42,846 nt of DNA from NCBI GenBank assembly GCA_016187175.1, contig JACPKG010000021.1:1-42846 (forward strand), given 5' to 3'. A model generated the notes under the pieces. That model saw only the letters and a list, made by a program, of their open reading frames with translations, ran no database searches and had not been told where the DNA came from. This stretch comes from Candidatus Saccharimonadota bacterium (GTDB lineage: Bacteria; Patescibacteriota; Saccharimonadia; Saccharimonadales; UBA10212). Positions 1 through 7,587 of the stretch are shown here, piece after piece (position 1 is the first letter of the stretch; every line of letters starts with the position of its first letter). Made by a program: the position numbers and the translations under genes.

Positions 1-508
1 GCATTTTATAAGCGCTTTCGCCGCGTACCATGAAAATAATTTCCTTAAAGCCGCCGCCTTCAGCCGGGCTTTCGTTTAGCAGCTCGATTTTATAGTTGTG
101 CGTCTCGCACCAACGTGCGTACATACGGTATAGCTCACCGGCGAACAAGCTGGCTTCGTCACCGCCGGCTGCTGCCCGGATTTCAATAATGGCATCACGT
201 TCATCGTTGGCATCTTTAGGCAGCAGGGCTTCAGCCAATTTTTCTTCAACTTCTCTCAGTTTTTCTTCTAATTTTTTAATTTCATCGCCGGCCAGCTGTG
301 CTAGCTCTTCGTCAGCAATCATCTTTTTGGCCTCTTCTAACTCGACTTTCAGAGTTTTTTTCTGGTCAAACAGGCCAATCAGTATTTCTAGTTGACTCTG
401 GCGACGAGCTAAGGCCGGGTAGTCTTTGGAACTAAAAATGCCAGGATCACGCAAGCGAGCCTGCAAGTCCTGGTATTCGCGTCTTAATTGCTGTTCTTTA
501 GTTTCCAT
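1..508 (-). CDS. prfA: Peptide chain release factor 1, N-terminal part (runs off window start)
   Basis: Minus-strand translation METKEQQLRREYQDLQARLRDPGIFSS...IEIRAAAGGDEASLFAGELYRMYARW...GGFKEIIFMVRGESAYKM matches RF1; the track's + ORF 96..395 is antisense to it. Confidence 0.93.
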   Translation of the reverse strand, partial: METKEQQLRREYQDLQARLRDPGIFSSKDYPALARRQSQLEILIGLFDQKKTLKVELEEAKKMIADEELAQLAGDEIKKLEEKLREVEEKLAEALLPKDANDERDAIIEIRAAAGGDEASLFAGELYRMYARWCETHNYKIELLNESPAEGGGFKEIIFMVRGESAYKM

Positions 509-575
509 GGCTTACTCCAGTATATAAAAAACGTCCAAAAACAGATATGTTCAGACGTTCTTTAGCTAGTCTTAG

Positions 576-932
576 TTATTGTTCAGCGTCTTGTGGCTCT
601 TTAGTTACTGTGCCAATTTTCTGAGCTTCGGTTTTGACTTGTTTCTTGGTCTTTGGTGCTTTAGCGGCTTTGGCCGCTTTGGCTTTTTGGGCCGCTTCGG
701 CTCGGGCTTTAAACTTGTCTACCCGGCCCTCAATGTCAACAATACGCTCCTCGCCAGTGAAGTAGGGGTGGGAACTGGAGGAAATATGGACCTTGACCAA
801 AGGATATTCAATACCATCTAAGGTAATAGTTTCTTCGGTAGCGACGGTCGAGCGGGTCAAAATGGTTGCATTGTCGTTGGAGTCTTGAAAAACAACCGCG
901 CGATAATTTTTTGGATGAATATTATTTTTCAT
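576..932 (-). CDS. rpmE: 50S ribosomal protein L31 (type B-like) with Lys/Ala-rich tail; ORF extends to 974, start likely MKNNIHPKNYR at 932
   Basis: MKNNIHPKNYRAVVFQDSNDNATILTRSTV... SSSHPYFTGEERIVDIEGRVDKF is typical L31. Confidence 0.9.
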   Translation of the reverse strand: MKNNIHPKNYRAVVFQDSNDNATILTRSTVATEETITLDGIEYPLVKVHISSSSHPYFTGEERIVDIEGRVDKFKARAEAAQKAKAAKAAKAPKTKKQVKTEAQKIGTVTKEPQDAEQ

Positions 933-1015
933 TATCCCTTGCTCTTGCCCCGCCCAGAAATTGTGCGGAGTCATAACTTGGTTAGTATAACGATTTTACC
1001 CTTGTGGGTCAATAC

Positions 1016-1321
1016 TCAAGCGGCTCTTTGAGAAGATATAGTCATCGAGGCCATTTTATCGATTACTGACTGACGCCACCTCAAATAAGTGTCCAGGCCT
1101 TCTTCAGTTATCATGCTGCCAATGAAAGTATTGGGGTTAAACTTAGTTCCGAAAAAAAGAGAACTCGGTTGTTGATAATAACGACGTTCAAAGTAATCTT
1201 GAACAGCTTCAGCCAACAGCTCGTCAATGCTGTATTTACCGGCAATTCGATGATCCAGGCCAGCTTTTGCAGCACAAGTGCTCAGCGCGTCTAGTAATCC
1301 GCCCCCGGTAATCTTTCGCAT
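1016..1321 (-). CDS. Hypothetical protein, 101 aa
   Basis: Intact ORF between rpmE and rpsB; no family recognised. Confidence 0.5.
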   Translation of the reverse strand: MRKITGGGLLDALSTCAAKAGLDHRIAGKYSIDELLAEAVQDYFERRYYQQPSSLFFGTKFNPNTFIGSMITEEGLDTYLRWRQSVIDKMASMTISSQRAA

Positions 1322-1409
1322 AAATCAATAATACTTTAATATAAATTACTAGATCAATCAACTTTATAGTATATAATATTGCAAAAGATGGTTAACAAAG
1401 GTACAATCA

Positions 1410-1507
1410 ATGAGTCAAATTAAGCAGCGAGGTAAATAATCCTCCCAACCAGTTCCGTGCAGGATTGGCAGGGTAACGCCTCGCGGAGAGCTAAGGATTA
1501 TAACCAT
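1410..1507 (+). promoter_or_regulatory. Structured rpsB leader (candidate autoregulatory 5' UTR, includes an 8-codon ORF 1410..1439)
   Basis: GCGAGG (1427-1432) complementary to CCTCGC (1479-1484); AATCCT (1438-1443) complementary to AGGATT (1461-1466) and to the SD-region AGGATT near 1495. Confidence 0.35.
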
Positions 1508-2392
1508 ATGGCAGTAGCCAATGTAGATCCCGTTAGAAGTAAGTCGCCTAAGGCGACTGCCGGTTCGCAAAGTACGAACCGGACTTCTAACGGGATAGAT
1601 ATTAAAGAATTGTTAGAGGCCGGCGCGCATTTTGGTCACCAGACTAGCCGCTGGCATCCTAAAATGGCGCCTTATATACACAGTAAGCGCGACGGCAGCC
1701 ACATTATTGATCTAACCAAAACTGTCGAGGCGCTGCATCACGCCCTGGAGTTTCTGGTCAAAACCGCATCAGAGGGCAAGCAGATTCTACTGGTCAGCAC
1801 TAAACGCCAGGCCAAGGAAAAAGTTAAAGAACTGGCCGAAGCTACCGGCATGCCATACGTTACACAGCGCTGGCTAGGCGGCATGCTGACTAACTACAAC
1901 ACTATAAGTGGACGCATCAAGTACCTGGTTGATCTAGAAAATAAAATGATCAGCGGTGAGCTGGAGAATCGCTACTCTAAATTGGAGGTCCAACGTTTTG
2001 CCGAGCAGATAGAAGTCATGAACCACTTATACAGCGGCATTAAGGAAATGCCTGCCAAACCCGGCGCCGTTTTTGTGTTGGATATGCTTCACGATATTAT
2101 TGCTGTTAAGGAAGCTCGTAAACTGGGTATTCCAGTCGTTGGGCTGAGCGATACTAACGTCGACCCTTCACTAGCGGACTATCCTATTCCGTGTAATGAC
2201 GACGCCACCAAAACGATCAACTTGGTGCTTAGCTATGTTCAACAGGCTATCGAAGAAGGTAAGTCCAAAATCAAGCGGCCAGCGGCTGTAACCGTTAGAC
2301 CATCAGAAAAAACCCAGTCGACAGCCAAAAAGAGTACAATTAAGGAACAGGCTATAGAGCCGAAAGATGAAGTCGAACCAGTTAAAATATGA
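1508..2392 (+). CDS. rpsB: 30S ribosomal protein S2 with in-frame palindromic insertion at N-terminus
   Basis: IKELLEAGAHFGHQTSRWHPKMAPYIHSKRDG... typical S2; start at MAVANVD preceded by TAAGGA rather than upstream 1457. Confidence 0.95.
   Translation: MAVANVDPVRSKSPKATAGSQSTNRTSNGIDIKELLEAGAHFGHQTSRWHPKMAPYIHSKRDGSHIIDLTKTVEALHHALEFLVKTASEGKQILLVSTKRQAKEKVKELAEATGMPYVTQRWLGGMLTNYNTISGRIKYLVDLENKMISGELENRYSKLEVQRFAEQIEVMNHLYSGIKEMPAKPGAVFVLDMLHDIIAVKEARKLGIPVVGLSDTNVDPSLADYPIPCNDDATKTINLVLSYVQQAIEEGKSKIKRPAAVTVRPSEKTQSTAKKSTIKEQAIEPKDEVEPVKI
1528..1595. repeat. Palindromic MITE-like element E1 (TCCCGTTAGAAGT...ACTTCTAACGGGA), 68 bp, 4-bp flanking direct repeat TAGA
   Basis: Perfect 13-bp terminal inverted repeat enclosing two hairpins (AGTCGCCT-A-AGGCGACT; CCGGTTCG-caaagta-CGAACCGG); TAGA at 1524-1527 and 1596-1599. 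Confidence 0.85.
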
Positions 2393-2853
2393 CAAAAATT
2401 TCCATTGAGGCGATCCGACGGCTAAGGGAGATAACAGGTGTTGGTCTAACCGATGCCAAGCAAGCCTTGGTGGCAACCGATGGCGATTTTAATGAGGCGC
2501 TTAAGGCTATGCGTAAGCAAGGAATGACTAAAGCCGACAAAAGGAGCGAGCGCAAAGCAAGATCAGGGCTTATCGGCGGCTACGTGCACGATGGCCGCAT
2601 CGGCGTATTAGTTGAAGTTAATTGCGAGACCGATTTTGTTGCCAAAACCGATGAATTTAAAGAACTGGTTAAGGATTTATGTCTGCATATTGCGGCTAGT
2701 GAACCACAAAATGTTGAAGAGTTACTACAGCAACCTTTTGTAAAGAACCCAGACCAAACAGCTGGAGACTACATAAAAGAACACGTTGCTAAACTAGGAG
2801 AAAATATTGTCGTTAAGCGCTTTAGCCGTCTCGAGCTAGGAGAAACCGCCTAA
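2389..2853 (+). CDS. tsf: Elongation factor Ts (short form, 154 aa)
   Basis: ISIEAIRRLREITGVGLTDAKQALVATDGDFNEALKAMRKQG...VEVNCETDFVAKTDEF; ATGA overlap with rpsB. Confidence 0.95.
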   Translation: MTKISIEAIRRLREITGVGLTDAKQALVATDGDFNEALKAMRKQGMTKADKRSERKARSGLIGGYVHDGRIGVLVEVNCETDFVAKTDEFKELVKDLCLHIAASEPQNVEELLQQPFVKNPDQTAGDYIKEHVAKLGENIVVKRFSRLELGETA

Positions 2854-2919
2854 TCCTTAAAACTGCTTGATTTGTTAAGTAATTTTAGTTACTTGAGTCT
2901 GGTAAAATTATGTTATGAA

Positions 2920-3027
2920 TCCCGTTAGACCTCAACCTGCAACTTTCACGCTCGATTTGTGTGGGAGCCGCTTTAATTTGCCAACGGTAAACGTTTTTTA
3001 TAAGTCAAGGGTGAGGTTCTAACGGGA
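2920..3027. repeat. Palindromic MITE-like element E2 (TCCCGTTAGA...TCTAACGGGA), 108 bp, 4-bp flanking direct repeat TGAA
   Basis: Same 10-bp terminal inverted repeat as E1; TGAA at 2916-2919 and 3028-3031; its last base supplies the A of the frr ATG. Confidence 0.82.
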
Positions 3028-3590
3028 TGAACCCTAGTCAGATAGTTGAGGAAACCAAAAGAAAAATTGATGCTGCAACCGTTCACTTACAAGACGAGCT
3101 GAAAAAGCTGCGGACGGGCCGGGCGCATCCCAACATGTTGGACTTCGTGACAGTCGAAGCTTATGGGCAAGCAATGCCGCTTAAGGCAGTCGCGGGCATA
3201 ACAGTCCCTGAGGCCCAGCTGCTTCAGGTTGCGCCTTTTGACCCAGGCAATTTACATGCCATAGCTGAAGCTATACGCAACGATCAATCACTGGGGCTAA
3301 CACCGACCGATGATGGCCGAGTGGTACGTATAGCATTGCCGCCGATGACGCAAGAAAACCGGCTAGCCATGGTTAGGATTGTCGGCCAGAAAGTGGAAGA
3401 TTGCTTCGTGGCTGTACGCCAGGCCCGCCACGACGCCCTCCATAAAGCTGAACAAGCCGAAAAAGACAAGCAGATGGGCAGGGACGAACTGGAGCGTTTC
3501 AAAAAACAGGTTGATGAACTGGTCCTCAGACAAAAGGCCGAAGTCGAGAATCTTGCCAAAGCCAAAGAGCAAGAAATCCTGACAGTCTAA
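3027..3590 (+). CDS. frr: Ribosome recycling factor
   Basis: LKKLRTGRAHPNMLDFVTVEAYGQAMPLKAVAGITVPEAQLLQVAPFD... typical RRF. Confidence 0.95.
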   Translation: MNPSQIVEETKRKIDAATVHLQDELKKLRTGRAHPNMLDFVTVEAYGQAMPLKAVAGITVPEAQLLQVAPFDPGNLHAIAEAIRNDQSLGLTPTDDGRVVRIALPPMTQENRLAMVRIVGQKVEDCFVAVRQARHDALHKAEQAEKDKQMGRDELERFKKQVDELVLRQKAEVENLAKAKEQEILTV

Positions 3591-3595
3591 AACTA

Positions 3596-3654
3596 GGTTA
3601 CAGTGAACAGGCTACAAGTTACAGCAGCGATCTGTAACTGACAGTTTGTAACCT
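3596..3654. repeat. Mosaic intergenic hairpin (GTTACAG theme)
   Basis: AGGTTACAgtgaacaggctacaAGTTACAGcagcgatCTGTAACTgacagtTTGTAACCT. Confidence 0.6.
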
Positions 3655-3670
3655 CTGACCTAAAAACAGC

Positions 3671-3676
3671 TATACT
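3671..3676 (+). promoter_or_regulatory. -10-like TATACT, 6 nt before rseP ATG (leaderless)
   Basis: TATACT-attctt-ATG. Confidence 0.5.
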
Positions 3677-3682
3677 ATTCTT

Positions 3683-4852
3683 ATGCAGATTCTTCTGGCT
3701 GTTTTAGGTTTTGTACTTTTTGTTGGTTTGATTTTAATCCATGAGTGGGGGCATTATATCGCCGCCCGTCGCAATAGTGTTGGGGTCGAAGAATTCGGCC
3801 TTGGTCTGCCGCCACGAGCCTGGGGCAAAAAGCTGAAATCTGGCATGATCTTAAGTCTCAATTGGCTGCCGCTGGGCGGTTTTGTAAAACTCAAAGGCGA
3901 GCATGATAGCGACACCCGCCCGGGCAGCCTGGGCGCGGCCAGTCTGTCTGCTAAAAGCCAAATTATGCTAGCTGGCGTAGCCCTGAACTTGCTGGCCGGT
4001 CTGCTGCTCTTAACTCTTGTAGCCTTGATTGGCATGCCCAAACTGATTGATAACCAGTTTCAAATCACTAGCGATGCCAAAATAATCCATCAAAAATTAG
4101 TTGTGGGTAGCGTCAGCCCAGATTCTCCAGCGCAGAAAGCCGGCCTGGCTAGCCGTGACATCATCGAAAAGATCTCCAAGGGAGAGCAGGTCTATATCAT
4201 TAATAGCCCGCAGGATTTACAAACCACTACAACTAGCCTTGCCGGTCAGAGTGTGCAAATTGCAGTTAAGAGGGGCGGCAAGAGTCAAATCAAAACAACA
4301 ACACTCCTAACTAAAGAAGAGGTTGAAGCCAGCCAGAAGGCCGGTGACCGCAAAGCCTACCTGGGTGTCAGTTATGACGCTGTAGAAATTTATCGCTCTA
4401 GTTGGAGCGCGCCGCTTGTGGCTCTTGGCTTCACTAAGCAACTGTTTGTTTTAACTATGGAAGGTTTAGGCAAGACAATCGCCGGACTCAGTTCATATAT
4501 CGCCGGACTAGTCAGTGGTAACCAGGAGGCCACAGACAAAAGCTACGTTAAGGCTACCAGTGATGTGGGTGGGCCGGTGGCCATCGCTATGATCCTTTGG
4601 AGTGGCGGCAGCTTTGGGCTAAACTTCTTACTATTTATTGTGGCTATTATATCGCTAACTTTGGCACTAATTAATTTTATGCCGCTGCCAGCGCTTGATG
4701 GCGGTCGCTTAACCATGACACTGGTTAGCAGAGGTATCTTTCGCCGGCCATTGGACAGAAAAACTGAAGAACGGCTAGTCGGATTCAGTATGGCGTTGTT
4801 GCTTGTGCTTTTTGCGCTAATAACCATAGTCGATGTCAAACGCTTCTTCTAA
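3683..4852 (+). CDS. rseP: Site-2 protease family (M50) membrane metalloprotease, RseP-like, with PDZ region
   Basis: VLIHEWGHYIAARRNSVGVEEFGLGLPPR (HExxH-type HEWGH), C-terminal NFMPLPALDGGRL. Confidence 0.9.
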   Translation: MQILLAVLGFVLFVGLILIHEWGHYIAARRNSVGVEEFGLGLPPRAWGKKLKSGMILSLNWLPLGGFVKLKGEHDSDTRPGSLGAASLSAKSQIMLAGVALNLLAGLLLLTLVALIGMPKLIDNQFQITSDAKIIHQKLVVGSVSPDSPAQKAGLASRDIIEKISKGEQVYIINSPQDLQTTTTSLAGQSVQIAVKRGGKSQIKTTTLLTKEEVEASQKAGDRKAYLGVSYDAVEIYRSSWSAPLVALGFTKQLFVLTMEGLGKTIAGLSSYIAGLVSGNQEATDKSYVKATSDVGGPVAIAMILWSGGSFGLNFLLFIVAIISLTLALINFMPLPALDGGRLTMTLVSRGIFRRPLDRKTEERLVGFSMALLLVLFALITIVDVKRFF

Positions 4853-5669
4853 GCAAAATCCTCAAAACCGTAGAAGCTACTTTTTTCGACGATCGTCGAA
4901 AAAAGTAGGAGAATATAGCAGCATTCCGAAACAAGAAGTGGATAGTAATATCCAAAAAGGTTTTGGAGGACCAGCGAGGATTATTCTGGCAGCTTTTGGT
5001 ATTTTTATCCTCAGCCAGGTCGGCGCAATTCTTGTAGTCGAACTAGCCGTAAATTTCATTCCCTTGAGCTTTCAAACAGCTATTGATCAATCAGCTGCCC
5101 TGCAATTTGTATACATATTACTGGCAGAAGCATTGGTTATAGGAGGTGTGTTTTGGCTTTTGAGACGCCGGGGAATCAGGCAGAGCGCTATTGGACTGGG
5201 GCGACGGCCGCTCTGGCGCGATTTAGGATGGGCAGCTGTAGGCTATGCGATATTCTTCGTTGCCTTAGTTATATCAACGATTATATTGACGCTTTTAATA
5301 CCCGGCTTTGATACTGAACAACCGCAAGATGTAGGCTTCAATTTCTTGTCAACAAGCACGGATCAAATTATAGCGTTTGTGGCCTTAGTGATCTTACCGC
5401 CATTAGGCGAAGAGACTTTGATGAGAGGTTATCTTTACTCAGCGCTCAGGTCACGCTGGCGTTTTTTACCGGCCATGGTGGTTACCAGTCTGCTATTTGG
5501 CGTAGCCCACCTGACCACAGGTACCGAAGGCGCCCTGTGGGCTGCCGGTATGGCTACCTTTATTTTATCTCTTGTTTTAGTCTACGTGCGCGAGATTACC
5601 GGTGCGCTCTATGCACCAATGATGATTCATGCTTTTAATAACTTGGTTGCTTTCTTCTTCAGCACCTAG
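4833..5669 (+). CDS. CPBP family intramembrane metalloprotease
   Basis: LPPLGEETLMRGYLYSALRSRW ... LLFGVAHL ... MMIHAFNNL motifs. Confidence 0.85.
   Translation: MSNASSKQNPQNRRSYFFRRSSKKVGEYSSIPKQEVDSNIQKGFGGPARIILAAFGIFILSQVGAILVVELAVNFIPLSFQTAIDQSAALQFVYILLAEALVIGGVFWLLRRRGIRQSAIGLGRRPLWRDLGWAAVGYAIFFVALVISTIILTLLIPGFDTEQPQDVGFNFLSTSTDQIIAFVALVILPPLGEETLMRGYLYSALRSRWRFLPAMVVTSLLFGVAHLTTGTEGALWAAGMATFILSLVLVYVREITGALYAPMMIHAFNNLVAFFFST
4877..4908. repeat. 32-bp perfect palindrome CTACTTTTTTCGACGATCGTCGAAAAAAGTAG inside CPBP gene N-terminus
   Basis: Sequence equals its own reverse complement; shares CTACT ends and ACGATCGT centre with 38805..38836. Confidence 0.85.
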
Positions 5670-5704
5670 CTCCTTGTTCGGCCCTCATGTAGAATAAGGG
5701 TCAG

Positions 5705-6973
5705 ATGCGTCGCTCACAGATTTTTCTAAGAACCAGAAAAGAAGCGCCGGCTGACGAAGAGGCTAAAAACGCCCAACTTTTGATACGCGCTGGCTATATC
5801 CACAAGGAAATGGCAGGGGTCTATGACTACTTGCCGTTGGGTTTGATCACACTCGGTAAAATCATGGACATTATCCGGCAAGTAATGAACGAAATTGGGG
5901 GGCAAGAACTGTTTTTAAGCGCTCTCCAGCCAAAAGAGAATTGGGCCCGTAGTGGTCGTTGGCATGATGATGTGATTGATGTCTGGTTCAAAACTCGGAC
6001 ACACGGTGGCCAGGGCTTCCACATGGGTCCAGAGCTGGGTCTGTCCAATACCCACGAAGAAGCCATCACAGCCATCATGAAAAATTTTGTACACTCTTAT
6101 AAAGACTTGCCAGTTTATGCTTATCAGTTCCAGACCAAGTTTCGCAATGAGCCCAGAAGTAAAAGCGGGCTGTTGCGCTGCCGCGAGTTCATCATGAAAG
6201 ACCTTTACTCTTTCTCTAGAAATGATCAGGAGCATCAAGAATTCTATGAAAAAGTCCAGGCCGCATATTTCAAGATATTTGAACGCCTAGGCCTTGGCAA
6301 AGAGACTTATCTGACGTTTGCCAGCGGTGGCAGTTTTAGCCAATTTAGTCACGAGTTTCAAACCATAACCGATGTCGGCGAGGACACGCTTTTAGTTCAC
6401 GAGAGTAAAAAGCTGGCCATTAACAAAGAGATCTATAGCGGCAAAGTGCTTAAGGAACTTCAGATTAGTAAAGAAGAACTAATCGAGAAAAAGGGTGTGG
6501 AGGTAGGCAATATTTTTCCGCTTGGCACACGTTTTTCAGAACCACTAGGCCTCAATTATACCGACGAAGCAGGTAAGCTTCGTCCCGTCATAATGGGTTG
6601 CTATGGCATCGGTCCGGGCCGGGTAATGGGTACAATTGTTGAACATTTTGCTGACGATAAAGGACTAGTTTGGCCGGAAAATGTAGCGCCGTTTAGAGTT
6701 TATTTAGCCCGTCTTGGCAACTCTAAGACAGTGGTTCAAGCAGCTGATGAAGCTTATGCACTCTTGACACAAAACGCTATTGGAGTATTATATGACGACC
6801 GTAGTGTGCGGCCGGGCGAAATGTTCGCTGATGCCGATTTACTCGGACTACCCAAGAGGGTAGTAATAAGCGAAAGAACACTTCAAAACAGCTCATTCGA
6901 ATTAAAATCCCGTGAATCTGACGATACCCAGCTGATCAAGTTAGACCAGCTGGTCCAGGCTTTAGGGGATTGA
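5705..6973 (+). CDS. proS: Prolyl-tRNA synthetase (short form)
   Basis: MRRSQIFLRTRKEAPADEEAKNAQLLIRAGYIHKEMAGVYDYLPLG ... FRNEPRSKSGLLRCREFIMKDLYSF. Confidence 0.95.
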   Translation: MRRSQIFLRTRKEAPADEEAKNAQLLIRAGYIHKEMAGVYDYLPLGLITLGKIMDIIRQVMNEIGGQELFLSALQPKENWARSGRWHDDVIDVWFKTRTHGGQGFHMGPELGLSNTHEEAITAIMKNFVHSYKDLPVYAYQFQTKFRNEPRSKSGLLRCREFIMKDLYSFSRNDQEHQEFYEKVQAAYFKIFERLGLGKETYLTFASGGSFSQFSHEFQTITDVGEDTLLVHESKKLAINKEIYSGKVLKELQISKEELIEKKGVEVGNIFPLGTRFSEPLGLNYTDEAGKLRPVIMGCYGIGPGRVMGTIVEHFADDKGLVWPENVAPFRVYLARLGNSKTVVQAADEAYALLTQNAIGVLYDDRSVRPGEMFADADLLGLPKRVVISERTLQNSSFELKSRESDDTQLIKLDQLVQALGD

Positions 6974-7041
6974 TATCATTAAAGCTTAGCTACAATCAGA
7001 GACGTTACTTTTTAAAAGAAAGGTGTCTTTTTTAGACTCTC

Positions 7042-7503
7042 ATGAAAAAGTTATTCAATTTAACTCAGAACGGGCTAGACGAGATCAAGCAGGAACTTAA
7101 ACACCTGCTGGACCAACGCCACTTAATTGCTGATCGCATTAAACAGGCGCGAGAACTGGGTGATTTATCGGAGAACGCCGAATACCAAACTGCCAGAGAG
7201 GAACAAGACAGACTGGAAGCTCGCATTAGCGAGCTAGAACACGTGGTCCAAAATAGCAAACTTATTAAGAAACCAAAGACTAATGGCCAGGTTAAGCTTG
7301 GTTCGAACGTCAAACTCAAGAGCGCCGATGGCAAGAACAAAGAATTCCAGGTTGTCGGTACTATGGAAGCTGACCCGCTAAACGACAAGATCAGCGACGA
7401 GTCACCTATTGGTAGGATGCTGATAGGTAAAAGAGTTGGCGATAAAGTAGAGATTAAAACAGCGACCGAAAATACCACCTTTAAAATCACCTTCATCAAC
7501 TAG
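7042..7503 (+). CDS. greA: Transcription elongation factor GreA
   Basis: LTQNGLDEIKQELKHLLDQR...IKQARELGDLSENAEYQTAREEQ...SPIGRMLIGKRVGD. Confidence 0.95.
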   Translation: MKKLFNLTQNGLDEIKQELKHLLDQRHLIADRIKQARELGDLSENAEYQTAREEQDRLEARISELEHVVQNSKLIKKPKTNGQVKLGSNVKLKSADGKNKEFQVVGTMEADPLNDKISDESPIGRMLIGKRVGDKVEIKTATENTTFKITFIN

Positions 7504-7587
7504 ACGTTAGACATTTGATGATGGACATTTGATGTAGCTGCAGCGGAATTAGTTTTATTCTAACTTCTATCATCTATAATCTAACTT
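7503..7587. repeat. Mosaic intergenic inverted repeat (GTTAGACATTTGATGATGGACATTTG theme)
   Basis: Left GTTAGACATTTGATGATGGACATTTG vs reverse complement of right arm GTTAGATTATAGATGATAGAAGTTAG. Confidence 0.45.
7575..7580 (+). promoter_or_regulatory. -10-like TATAAT, 7 nt before lysS ATG (leaderless)
   Basis: TATAAT-ctaactt-ATG. Confidence 0.55.

Noticed and set aside
96-395. ORF track + strand 99 aa
   Set aside because: Antisense to the prfA coding sequence; Ser-rich composition typical of a shadow ORF.
1528-1595. E1 resembles a tRNA cloverleaf (long stem plus two internal hairpins, ~70 nt)
   Set aside because: No anticodon-loop or T-loop consensus, the outer stem is 13 bp, and it lies in frame inside rpsB; better explained as a palindromic insertion.
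7065-7499. ORF track minus strand 144 aa
   Set aside because: Complete antisense shadow of greA with low-complexity Ser/Leu composition.
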